A stretch of DNA of 5,139 bases, taken from positions 1 through 5,139 of the forward strand of contig JBHIDJ010000193.1 in assembly GCA_046760105.1 (NCBI GenBank), in the 5' to 3' direction. The DNA is from JBHIDJ01 sp046760105. Lineage in GTDB: Bacteria > Pseudomonadota > Gammaproteobacteria > Acidiferrobacterales > SPGG2. How positions within the stretch are numbered: position 1 is the first letter of the stretch; every line of letters starts with the position of its first letter. Below the pieces are notes generated by a model. That model did not search any database and was not told where the DNA came from. It saw nothing but the letters and a program-made list of their open reading frames with translations. The position numbers and the translations under genes were made by a program. Of the stretch, positions 1 through 5,139 are shown one piece after another.

Positions 1-1746
1 TCAAAACTCGTAAATCACTTTGAAGAATAATCTGTTGGACCGTTGGCCTGCCGCCGCGCCGTAGGCCCTCCCCGCCTTGACGCTACCAGCGATTATATCC
101 ATCTCCAGATCCTCCCATTTCCGCAACTCTACCACGAGACTTATCTCGTCACCGATATCCTTGCTTTCGCCTGTCGGCTCTATGTCGAGGGCTGAGCCGC
201 GCAAGAAAGGAGCTGGATCCACCTGCCGAAAACGGTGGTAACCTAGCGTCAAGCGGGTACCGGTGTGTATTGGAAGCGCGAGCGCTACGGTCGCGATGCG
301 TAGATTCGATAGCTCAGGTCGCAGCACTACCCCGTAGTCGCGAAATTCTTCATCCTTGTCCTGAAGGCCAGTCTGACGAAATGTGCGATCGGTGTCGTCG
401 TTGAGATCTTTATCACCGGACCCGTAGTCGTAGGTCAGCTTCAGGATCGGTTCTCGCGGCAGGGGGAGTGTCCAGCCAACGCCTACGTCGACGGCCCAAC
501 CGCGCACGTCTTGTTTCTGTATTCCGGTCGCACGGCTCAATCCCGGGACGTCGTCTTCGAACTCGACTAAGATCTCGTCACCGGATACGACGGCAGCGTC
601 TGCCCGGTATATTAGTGTGCCCGCTCGCGATAGGCCAAGTCTGCCGGTGGCACGCAGCCCAGCCCAAGTTAAATCAGCATCGCTTTCATCTATACGCACG
701 GTCTCAACAACACTGTCTATGGGTGGGACGTCCGAATTATCGCGCTGGTGTAAGAAGAACCCACCAAGATTGAATTTCTCCGACGACGCCCAGTTCACAT
801 GTCCGAGCAGGCGCCGCACATCTTCCTGTTCTGGATCGATGAAGTCCTCGTTCGTCGATACGCGGGCGACCTCTTCGGCAAGACCGACGTATAGACGCCA
901 TGGTTCACGTGCATAATAGAGGCGGACGGCGTCGAGATCTTCGTCCCACCACCAGAGCCGCGGCTCGATGAAATTCTGACGACCAATTTGAACAGAGTAG
1001 CCGCTGTCGGAGATGCGCCTGAAAAGCAGCCAGGTTTCACCGCGTTCGATTGCTTCTTCGGATATGCGCGGCGTCTCGTCGGAAAAGACGACTTGGTCGG
1101 CAACGAACTTGATCTCGCCGAACGCCAAAAACTGTTCGCGCCGATACGACAGCCCCAATTGGACTTCCTGCTCCGATTCTCGCAGGTCGTCTCGCGACCG
1201 TTGCCCCAGGGCAATATTTTCTAGCCAATCCACCTTGAACTCGAACTCGCCTTCGAACTCGAGTCCCGGTTCGGCAGAAGGCTCCAGATCTGCTTCAGCG
1301 CCTTCCTCTTCGCCCGGTCTGGCTCGGCGTCGCTCCCGGCTCTCGGCTCGGACTACGAGGACATGCGGCTCGACTTCGTCATCGCCGCTTTGGAAGGTTT
1401 CAGGGAGGCGACGGGTAATGGCGAGCGTATCGGTGTCCGGGCAATCGAGTGCCGGGTCGATGGTGGTTGGCGGCGATCGCACGGGGGCGGCTGGGCGGGA
1501 TAGGCAGGTGGCCCTTGCCTCTGATGGATCCACGTGGGTCGTACCATAGTGTAGACTCGACCCGTGTCCGCGGATCCGTGGATACTTGGCTATGTCGCCA
1601 GCCGCGCTGGCAGAAGTGAGACCAACCACTAGTAGCGAGAAGCTACCGAGCGTCCGGATATACGCGCGTCCTATCGGCTGATGTGTGCGCAAGGGCGTGT
1701 GTCTGGCTGAGTAAACGTAGTTCCGCTCGGCCAGCAAGACCTTCAC
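1..1746 (-). CDS. AlgE-like alginate-export family outer-membrane beta-barrel porin
   Basis: This 581-residue protein is probably an outer-membrane channel for an anionic or carbohydrate substrate. The best family marker is at residues 253-279: GRQNF, then a Trp triplet (265-267), then DEDLDAVRLYY, the GRQ...WW.D..LDAVR..Y signature I associate with the Pfam alginate-export family. Alternating amphipathic strands run from about 164 to the end, and the chain closes with KVIYEF, a terminal-Phe beta-signal for outer-membrane assembly. A Sec signal lies at about 30-48 (hydrophobic LGSFSLLVVGLTSASA, likely cleavage near 48-49). The start is GTG with no clear Shine-Dalgarno site, 17 bp after the kinase stop. 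A TTG at residue 20 would give a more usual signal peptide. Between the signal and the barrel is an odd stretch of about 115 residues, Pro-, Arg- and Glu-rich, with two Cys (81, 102). Pseudomonas AlgE is about 490 residues, so this is long. No alginate synthesis genes are in view, so alginate itself is not supported as the substrate. Family call fairly sure, function uncertain. Confidence 0.82.
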   Translation of the reverse strand: MKVLLAERNYVYSARHTPLRTHQPIGRAYIRTLGSFSLLVVGLTSASAAGDIAKYPRIRGHGSSLHYGTTHVDPSEARATCLSRPAAPVRSPPTTIDPALDCPDTDTLAITRRLPETFQSGDDEVEPHVLVVRAESRERRRARPGEEEGAEADLEPSAEPGLEFEGEFEFKVDWLENIALGQRSRDDLRESEQEVQLGLSYRREQFLAFGEIKFVADQVVFSDETPRISEEAIERGETWLLFRRISDSGYSVQIGRQNFIEPRLWWWDEDLDAVRLYYAREPWRLYVGLAEEVARVSTNEDFIDPEQEDVRRLLGHVNWASSEKFNLGGFFLHQRDNSDVPPIDSVVETVRIDESDADLTWAGLRATGRLGLSRAGTLIYRADAAVVSGDEILVEFEDDVPGLSRATGIQKQDVRGWAVDVGVGWTLPLPREPILKLTYDYGSGDKDLNDDTDRTFRQTGLQDKDEEFRDYGVVLRPELSNLRIATVALALPIHTGTRLTLGYHRFRQVDPAPFLRGSALDIEPTGESKDIGDEISLVVELRKWEDLEMDIIAGSVKAGRAYGAAAGQRSNRLFFKVIYEF

Positions 1747-1763
1747 GAACGGAGCACAGTGGC

Positions 1764-3191
1764 CTACTGTTGCACGTATCGGCCATGGCGCGACCGAGGA
1801 AGCGCAACGGTGAAGGTGCTGCCTTCTTCGGAGGTACTCCTGACGGTGACGTCGCCACCGTGAGCCCGCGCGAACGCCAACGCCAGGCTCAGACCCAACC
1901 CATTCCCGTGTTCCGAGCGACTCCGATCGCAGCGGTAGAACCGCTGAAAAATACGAGACAATTCATCCGCCGATATTCCAACGCCCGTATCCTCGATCGA
2001 TAACTTGACCAGCTCACCCTCATCGCTCAACTTTATCGTCACGGTCCCTCCGGCTGGCGTGTACTTGAAAGCATTGTCCAGAAGATTCGCGACTACGCGT
2101 TGCAGCCGCTGTAGATCGCCCTGGATACGACATTGCTTCGGCAAATCGGTAGCGATTGTTATGTGCCTGTCCTCCGCTACCGTCTTAAACAGGTCGGAGG
2201 CATCGAGAACGACATCGACCAGGTCGATCTCGGTAACTTTCAGCTTGGCTGCACCGGATTCTGCCTCGGCAATATCCAGGGTGGCGTTAATCATCTGCCT
2301 CAGGCGATCGCATTCCTCGGTCGTGTTGGCCGCCAGCGACTCCCATTCTTTCTTAGACCCGTCACCGGTCAAGGCCATCTCGGCAGAGGCGCGGATCCGC
2401 GCAAGCGGGCTTCTGAGGTCATGCGCCAGGTTGTCGGTCATCTCACGCATCCCGATGATCAGTGCCTGAATGCGATCGAGCATCATGTTGAACGTTTGAG
2501 CTAACCTGTCGAGCTCATCGCCTCGAGACCGAACTGCTACGCGCCGGTCCAACGAGCCGTCCGCAATCTCCGTCGCCGTCTGCGTGACTTCGTCCACGCC
2601 GCGCAACGCCCGCCGCGCCATGAACCATCCGATTGGGCCCCCGAGCACGATGACGACCACAAGCGTGAGGAGAAACCCCTTCAGGAAAGTCTCGATAAAC
2701 TCTTCGTCGTCTTCCAGGGATTCTCCCATCTCAAGCACGAAGCCCGGCGCGATGGTTCCATAGATGGTGCGCACTGAGTGCTCGCGCTGCGGCAGCGTGA
2801 GGGTTTGCAGTATCGGCTCATCACTGCTGTCGAGCTGTAGTAGATCTTCTCGCGGGACGTCCAATCCCGGCCACGACGAAAGGTCCGTGGCCATGAGCTG
2901 CTGACCGTCGGGCGTCCATAGACGAAAGAAAACGTCACTTGCCTCCTCGCCTTGCGTTTCCAGCGTCATCTCGGCCTTGACGCGGTCGAGTCCACCCAAC
3001 TGCATAAAAGACACAAACTCCGCAATGTCCTCTTCTAAATCCTCATCGGTTCGTTCTTGTACGACAGACACCATCAACGCATAGACAAGCATAAAGGCAA
3101 GAGTAGAGGAGGCAGCGAATATGCCGGCATACCAAACCGTTAGGCGCAGCGCCAGCGTATGATGCAAGCTACGAAGTCTCTTTAAGAACAT
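1764..3191 (-). CDS. Membrane sensor histidine kinase (HAMP-HisKA-HATPase)
   Basis: A complete 475-residue inner-membrane kinase that autophosphorylates on His and passes the phosphate to the adjacent regulator. Order: transmembrane helix 1 at about 20-44; periplasmic sensor region about 45-170; transmembrane helix 2 about 171-192 (FLLTLVVVIVLGG); HAMP about 190-243; dimerisation/phosphoacceptor domain with H-box NLAHDLRSPL, His257 as the phosphate site; ATPase domain with N-box NLLDNAFKYTPAGG (369-382), G1 box DTGVGIS (401-407), F-box IFQRFYR (414-420) and G2 box GNGLGLSLA (429-437). All catalytic boxes are intact. The architecture resembles the QseC/CusS/PhoQ class of kinases paired with OmpR-type regulators. 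The sensor segment matches no ligand domain I can name and is notably acidic (48-55, 156-167). The ATG lies inside the regulator's last codons, which suggests translational coupling. The porin gene follows closely. The signal is unknown. Confidence 0.95.
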   Translation of the reverse strand: MFLKRLRSLHHTLALRLTVWYAGIFAASSTLAFMLVYALMVSVVQERTDEDLEEDIAEFVSFMQLGGLDRVKAEMTLETQGEEASDVFFRLWTPDGQQLMATDLSSWPGLDVPREDLLQLDSSDEPILQTLTLPQREHSVRTIYGTIAPGFVLEMGESLEDDEEFIETFLKGFLLTLVVVIVLGGPIGWFMARRALRGVDEVTQTATEIADGSLDRRVAVRSRGDELDRLAQTFNMMLDRIQALIIGMREMTDNLAHDLRSPLARIRASAEMALTGDGSKKEWESLAANTTEECDRLRQMINATLDIAEAESGAAKLKVTEIDLVDVVLDASDLFKTVAEDRHITIATDLPKQCRIQGDLQRLQRVVANLLDNAFKYTPAGGTVTIKLSDEGELVKLSIEDTGVGISADELSRIFQRFYRCDRSRSEHGNGLGLSLALAFARAHGGDVTVRSTSEEGSTFTVALPRSRHGRYVQQ

Positions 3192-3846
3192 AGCCCATCC
3201 CGCGTACGGTATGAATCAAGGGTGTATCAAAGCCCTTGTCGATCTTGTCGCGCAACCTGCAGATCCGGGATTCCACAACATTGGTCTGTGGATCGAAGTT
3301 GTAGTCCCAGACATGCTCCATGATCATCGTCTTCGAAACCACCCGCCCGGCGTTACGTGCGAGATATTCGAGCAAGGAGAACTCCCGCGGCTGAAGGGTG
3401 ATTTTCTTGCCTGCGCGTGTGACTAGGCGCGTGAGTAGATCGATAGAGAGATTGCCAACGGTGATCCCCGTGGGCTCGGGCGTATCGCTCGCGCGACGAA
3501 TCAAGGCCTGAACACGGGCCAGCAGCTCGGAGAAAGCGAAGGGCTTTGTGAGGTAATCATCGCCACCTGCGTAAAGTCCTTCGACACGCTCGTCAATCGA
3601 ACGCTTGGCACTCAGGATGATAACTGGCAGCTTGATGCGCCGCTGCCGCAGCTCGTCAATGATCGCAAGACCGTCCAACCCAGGCAGCATGATGTCGATC
3701 ACGGCCGCGTCGTAAGACGCGTTGAGGCCCATCTGCAGCCCGGTCTTACCGTCGCTCGCATGTTCAACGACAAAACCAGCCTCCTTCAGCCCCTTGCTAA
3801 CGAAGGAGGCGATTTTGAAATCATCTTCGATTAACAATAGGCGCAT
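3169..3846 (-). CDS. OmpR/PhoB-family response regulator
   Basis: A 225-residue DNA-binding response regulator, the expected partner of the overlapping kinase. The receiver domain (1-115) has the acidic pocket Glu7-Asp8-Asp9, the phosphoacceptor Asp51 in VIDIMLPGLDG, the switch residue Ser79 in IILSAK and Lys101 in YLTKPFAFSELLARV. The last motif is typical of the QseB/CusR/PmrA branch. A winged-helix effector domain (about 127-222) includes LQPREFSLLEYLARNAG, the recognition-helix segment NVVESRICRLRDKID and the C-terminal wing HTVRGMGYVL. Length and all key residues are normal for the family, so it should be functional. The start is ATG with LLLIEDD directly after it, which fixes the N-terminus even though no good Shine-Dalgarno site precedes it. 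It is first in the three-gene minus-strand run and divergent from the secreted-protein gene. Autoregulation and control of the divergent promoter are likely for this family but not shown here. I see no clear sigma-70 promoter in front of it. Confidence 0.96.
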   Translation of the reverse strand: MRLLLIEDDFKIASFVSKGLKEAGFVVEHASDGKTGLQMGLNASYDAAVIDIMLPGLDGLAIIDELRQRRIKLPVIILSAKRSIDERVEGLYAGGDDYLTKPFAFSELLARVQALIRRASDTPEPTGITVGNLSIDLLTRLVTRAGKKITLQPREFSLLEYLARNAGRVVSKTMIMEHVWDYNFDPQTNVVESRICRLRDKIDKGFDTPLIHTVRGMGYVLKETS

Positions 3847-3998
3847 GGTTGGACAGCACGCTTTTCTCTTTAAGTGGCACTACAAACTGCGCGCCAATTA
3901 CTGCTAACACATTGACACAGCGAGCGCTGGATCTCGCCAATTCAACACCTTCCCCGCCGCAATGCCGCGCCGCCTGGTGCCGGTAGCTTCACTTTAAA

Positions 3999-4019
3999 AG
4001 ACCAGCCTGCGGCTTGTCT
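3999..4019 (-). repeat. Imperfect inverted repeat, hairpin with short T run on minus strand
   Basis: AGAC and AGCC on the left pair with GGCT and GTCT on the right, around a TGC loop and one mismatched pair (C4003 opposite T4015). Read on the minus strand, the hairpin is followed by TTTT, so it loosely resembles an intrinsic terminator or attenuator facing the regulator operon. It lies about 150 bp upstream of the regulator start. If the operon promoter is further upstream, it would sit in the leader. If not, it may block antisense transcription or serve as a protein site. The T run is short, so the terminator reading is weak. Confidence 0.35.
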
Positions 4020-4078
4020 AGTCACTGATAAGGGTTCCCGCCTTACATTGCCGAATAGTCATGTTCCGACAACCGTGT

Positions 4079-4091
4079 GGTCAGGTTGACC
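4079..4091. promoter_or_regulatory. Palindrome GGTCAGGTTGACC, copy 1 (putative operator)
   Basis: A perfect 5-bp dyad (GGTCA / TGACC) around a GGT centre, at the right end of the first 52-bp unit. It is kept base for base in the second unit while other parts of the unit have diverged, which points to selection on the site. The symmetry suits a dimeric helix-turn-helix protein. Operator function is inferred. Confidence 0.5.
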
Positions 4092-4112
4092 GCGTTACAT
4101 TGCCGAATCGCC

Positions 4113-4125
4113 ATGTTCGGAACAT
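4113..4125. promoter_or_regulatory. Palindrome ATGTTCGGAACAT (putative operator or duplication remnant)
   Basis: A perfect 6-bp dyad (ATGTTC / GAACAT) around a single G, inside the second 52-bp unit. The corresponding place in unit 1 keeps ATGTTC but has lost the right arm, so the symmetry is specific to unit 2. It lies just upstream of the second GGTCA palindrome, close to the candidate promoter. It could be an additional binding site, or a chance product of divergence between the repeats. Confidence 0.4.
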
Positions 4126-4130
4126 CTTGC

Positions 4131-4143
4131 GGTCAGGTTGACC
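4131..4143. promoter_or_regulatory. Palindrome GGTCAGGTTGACC, copy 2, overlapping the candidate -35
   Basis: Identical to the copy at 4079-4091 and extendable by one base pair on each side (C4130/G4144). Its right half, TTGACC, is also the best -35 candidate for the plus-strand gene. A protein bound here would therefore be placed to block or contact RNA polymerase directly. The regulatory role is inferred from position and conservation. Confidence 0.5.
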
Positions 4144-4167
4144 GGGTAGCATGAGTCTCCCGATAAA
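4138..4167 (+). promoter_or_regulatory. Candidate sigma-70 promoter of the secreted-protein gene
   Basis: TTGACC at 4138-4143 matches the -35 consensus at five of six bases. GATAAA at 4162-4167 matches the -10 consensus at four of six, with an 18-bp spacer. Transcription would start near 4174, leaving a short leader that contains the ribosome site at 4177-4183. This position would exclude the upstream ATG at 4151 as the start codon. The -10 box is mediocre, so an activator or another sigma factor may be involved. Confidence 0.4.
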
Positions 4168-4176
4168 CGGAAGTAG

Positions 4177-4183
4177 TAAGGAG
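4177..4183 (+). promoter_or_regulatory. Strong ribosome binding site (TAAGGAG) that fixes the start at 4190
   Basis: TAAGGAG lies 6 nt before the ATG at 4190, an ideal Shine-Dalgarno arrangement. The in-frame ATG at 4151 has no comparable site. The later in-frame ATG at 4238 has only weak purine-rich sequence before it. This decides the start in favour of 4190. Confidence 0.85.
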
Positions 4184-4189
4184 ATCATC

Positions 4190-5065
4190 ATGAAATACAA
4201 AACCATTGTAGCGGGAGTAATCGGAGTGACGAGACACATGCGCTTGTTGCGCGTTTTTCTGGTAGCAGTGGTCGCTCTTGTCTTGGGGGCGGCAATCCCG
4301 GAGGGTTGGGCCCACGACGACGACGGGGATGAGATCCCCTTCGACGAAGCGGAGCTTTTCTTCGAGCTCAACAACACGGATGGAGACTTAGGCATTCACG
4401 CTTTGATCGATGGAGAAGGCTGGAAGAAGCTCGAGATCGAGGATCCGAACGAGCGCAGGATGTTGTTGGTCTGGGTCGCTGGGCGCTTGCGGCGGCAGGG
4501 TCTTACCGAGATCTTTTTCGAGAGTGCGGAGCCGACGTTCGACGAGCTGGCGCCGGCAGACTTCTTCGCTCGATTCCCGGAAGGGGAATACGAGATCGAG
4601 GGCAGGACGCTTGACGGAGTCGAGCTAGAGAGCATTGCCGAGCTCACGCACACGATGCCGGCCCCGGCAGGCGGTATTACCCTTAACGGCGTGTCGGATG
4701 CGCCGATCATGAAGGAACGGTGTGACGACGAAAGTGACCTGTTCGGCCCGACGGCAGTGACACTGGTCGACGATACTGTCACCATCGCGTGGGCCGAGGT
4801 TATGACTTCACACCCCGACCTGGGTTCACCCCGTTCAGGGGACATCGTGATTCACAACTACGAGGTCGTCGTCGAGGTGGACGTGGAGCTGGACGGGGGG
4901 GAGGAATTCACCTCCGTGCTTCACGTCGTCCTCCCGCCCGGGGAGTTGTCAGTGACAGTTCCTCCGGAGTTCATTGCTCAGGGCGAGGAGTTCAAGTACG
5001 AGATACTGGCGAGAGAGGAAAGTTTTAACCAAACAGCGGTTGAAAGCTGCTTCGTGCTGGAGTAG
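4190..5065 (+). CDS. Secreted protein with unnamed N-terminal domain and C-terminal FN3-like domain
   Basis: A 291-residue exported protein of unknown function. A long signal peptide ends in the hydrophobic stretch FLVAVVALVLGAA (23-35), with likely cleavage after GWA (39-41). The mature chain would begin with an acidic His-Asp run, HDDDGDE. Residues about 52-160 form a domain I cannot name, marked by FFELNNTDGDLGIHALIDG, RLRRQGLTEIFFESAEPTFDEL and a closing ELTHTMPAPAG. From general memory, similar motifs occur in secreted hypothetical proteins of other bacteria. Residues about 163-291 look like a fibronectin type III beta-sandwich: strand B with VTIAWAEV (Trp201), strand C with NYEVVVEV (Tyr224), and an F/G region FKYEILAREESFNQTAVES. 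Two Cys (178, 287) bracket this domain and could form a disulfide. The start is chosen by the strong ribosome site; starting at residue 17 would give a shorter signal peptide. It is divergent from the two-component operon and probably acts outside the inner membrane. Calling it adhesive or polysaccharide-binding would be speculation. Confidence 0.85.
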   Translation: MKYKTIVAGVIGVTRHMRLLRVFLVAVVALVLGAAIPEGWAHDDDGDEIPFDEAELFFELNNTDGDLGIHALIDGEGWKKLEIEDPNERRMLLVWVAGRLRRQGLTEIFFESAEPTFDELAPADFFARFPEGEYEIEGRTLDGVELESIAELTHTMPAPAGGITLNGVSDAPIMKERCDDESDLFGPTAVTLVDDTVTIAWAEVMTSHPDLGSPRSGDIVIHNYEVVVEVDVELDGGEEFTSVLHVVLPPGELSVTVPPEFIAQGEEFKYEILAREESFNQTAVESCFVLE

Positions 5066-5139
5066 TGCTCTGACGTAGCGTGCATGGCAGCCGTGGACTC
5101 CATTCGCCTCTCGCATCCCGGCCCGGGGGGCGGCGCATT

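Larger units (their letters stand above)
4040..4143 (+). repeat. Two tandem 52-bp direct repeats
   Basis: Unit 1 is 4040-4091 and unit 2 is 4092-4143, directly abutting and of identical length. I count 43 identical positions of 52 with no gaps. The conserved cores are TTACATTGCCGAAT, CATGTTC and the last 13 bases, GGTCAGGTTGACC, which are identical in both. The differences cluster in the middle of the unit (positions 28-39). A 52-bp period is about five helical turns, so equivalent sites would lie on the same face of the DNA. The array ends 46 bp before the start codon of the secreted-protein gene, where activators or repressors commonly bind. I infer a regulator-binding array; the binding protein is unknown, and the neighbouring OmpR-type regulator is one candidate. 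Confidence 0.85.
3847..4189. other. Divergent intergenic region with regulatory repeats
   Basis: This 343-bp gap separates the regulator start from the secreted-protein start. I see no credible gene in it. The left part (3847-3990) holds the minus-strand leader and promoter zone of the signalling operon. AT-rich patches such as the minus-strand CACTTAAAGAG and TAATTGGCG could be promoter pieces, but nothing fits a well-spaced consensus. The middle holds an imperfect hairpin at 3999-4019. The right part (4040-4143) is a tandem 52-bp duplication with palindromes, followed by a candidate promoter and a strong ribosome site for the plus-strand gene. Confidence 0.8.

Noticed and set aside
1013..1549. 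Plus-strand reading frame of 178 codons inside the porin gene
   Set aside because: Its translation is Ser/Arg-rich low-complexity sequence antisense to the well-supported porin, with no domain motif or ribosome site. It is a shadow of the GC-rich coding strand.
2005..2469. Plus-strand reading frame of 154 codons inside the kinase gene
   Set aside because: It lies antisense to the conserved HisKA and ATPase domains and its translation shows no family features.
3912..3917. Perfect TTGACA -35 hexamer on the plus strand
   Set aside because: No -10-like hexamer is found 15-19 bp downstream, where the sequence reads around CGCCAATTC, and it is far from the plus-strand gene.
4113..4125. ATGTTCGGAACAT as a LexA (SOS) box
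   Set aside because: It fits neither the CTGT-N8-ACAG pattern, the GTTC-N7-GTTC pattern nor the Gram-positive GAAC-N4-GTTC arrangement, and no DNA-repair gene is nearby.
4151..4189. ATG at 4151 as the start of the secreted protein
   Set aside because: It has no ribosome site, overlaps the candidate promoter spacer, and the ATG at 4190 has TAAGGAG at ideal spacing.
4396..4845. Minus-strand reading frame of 149 codons across the secreted-protein gene
   Set aside because: The Ser/Pro-rich translation has no motifs, while the plus strand has a signal peptide, an FN3-like domain and a strong ribosome site.
5112..5133. GC-rich CCCGGCCCGGGG stretch as a terminator of the secreted-protein gene
   Set aside because: It contains only a short CCCGGG self-complementary core, has no stable stem with a loop and is not followed by a T run.

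Overview
The window reads as chromosomal DNA from a moderately GC-rich Gram-negative bacterium, most likely a proteobacterium. The support is an outer-membrane beta-barrel gene ending in a terminal Phe, Sec signal peptides, an OmpR/PhoB-type two-component pair and a strong AAGGAG ribosome site. The sequence alone does not fix the taxon. I see no RNA genes, insertion sequences, CRISPR arrays or phage genes.

The left three quarters (1-3846, minus strand) hold a compact three-gene run, read right to left: a winged-helix response regulator (3846-3169), its histidine kinase (3191-1764, overlapping the regulator by 23 bp) and an outer-membrane porin of the alginate-export (AlgE-like) family (1746-1, starting 17 bp after the kinase stop). 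The spacing suggests one transcript, so the porin is probably expressed with the signalling pair. The porin ends exactly at the window edge, so anything further downstream in the operon is not visible.

A 343-bp divergent intergenic region (3847-4189) follows. Its right part holds the most striking non-coding structure of the window: two adjacent 52-bp units (43 of 52 positions identical), each carrying the same 13-bp palindrome GGTCAGGTTGACC. The second copy of that palindrome overlaps a candidate -35 box just upstream of the plus-strand gene. An imperfect hairpin lies further left.

The right part (4190-5065, plus strand) encodes one secreted protein of 291 residues with a signal peptide, an unnamed N-terminal domain and a C-terminal fibronectin type III-like domain. 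The last 74 bases (5066-5139) show no gene and no convincing terminator.

Working model (inference): the kinase senses a periplasmic or envelope cue, the regulator controls its own operon and possibly the divergent secreted protein through the 52-bp repeats, and the two outputs are an outer-membrane channel and a secreted protein. The sensed signal and the porin substrate cannot be read from the sequence.
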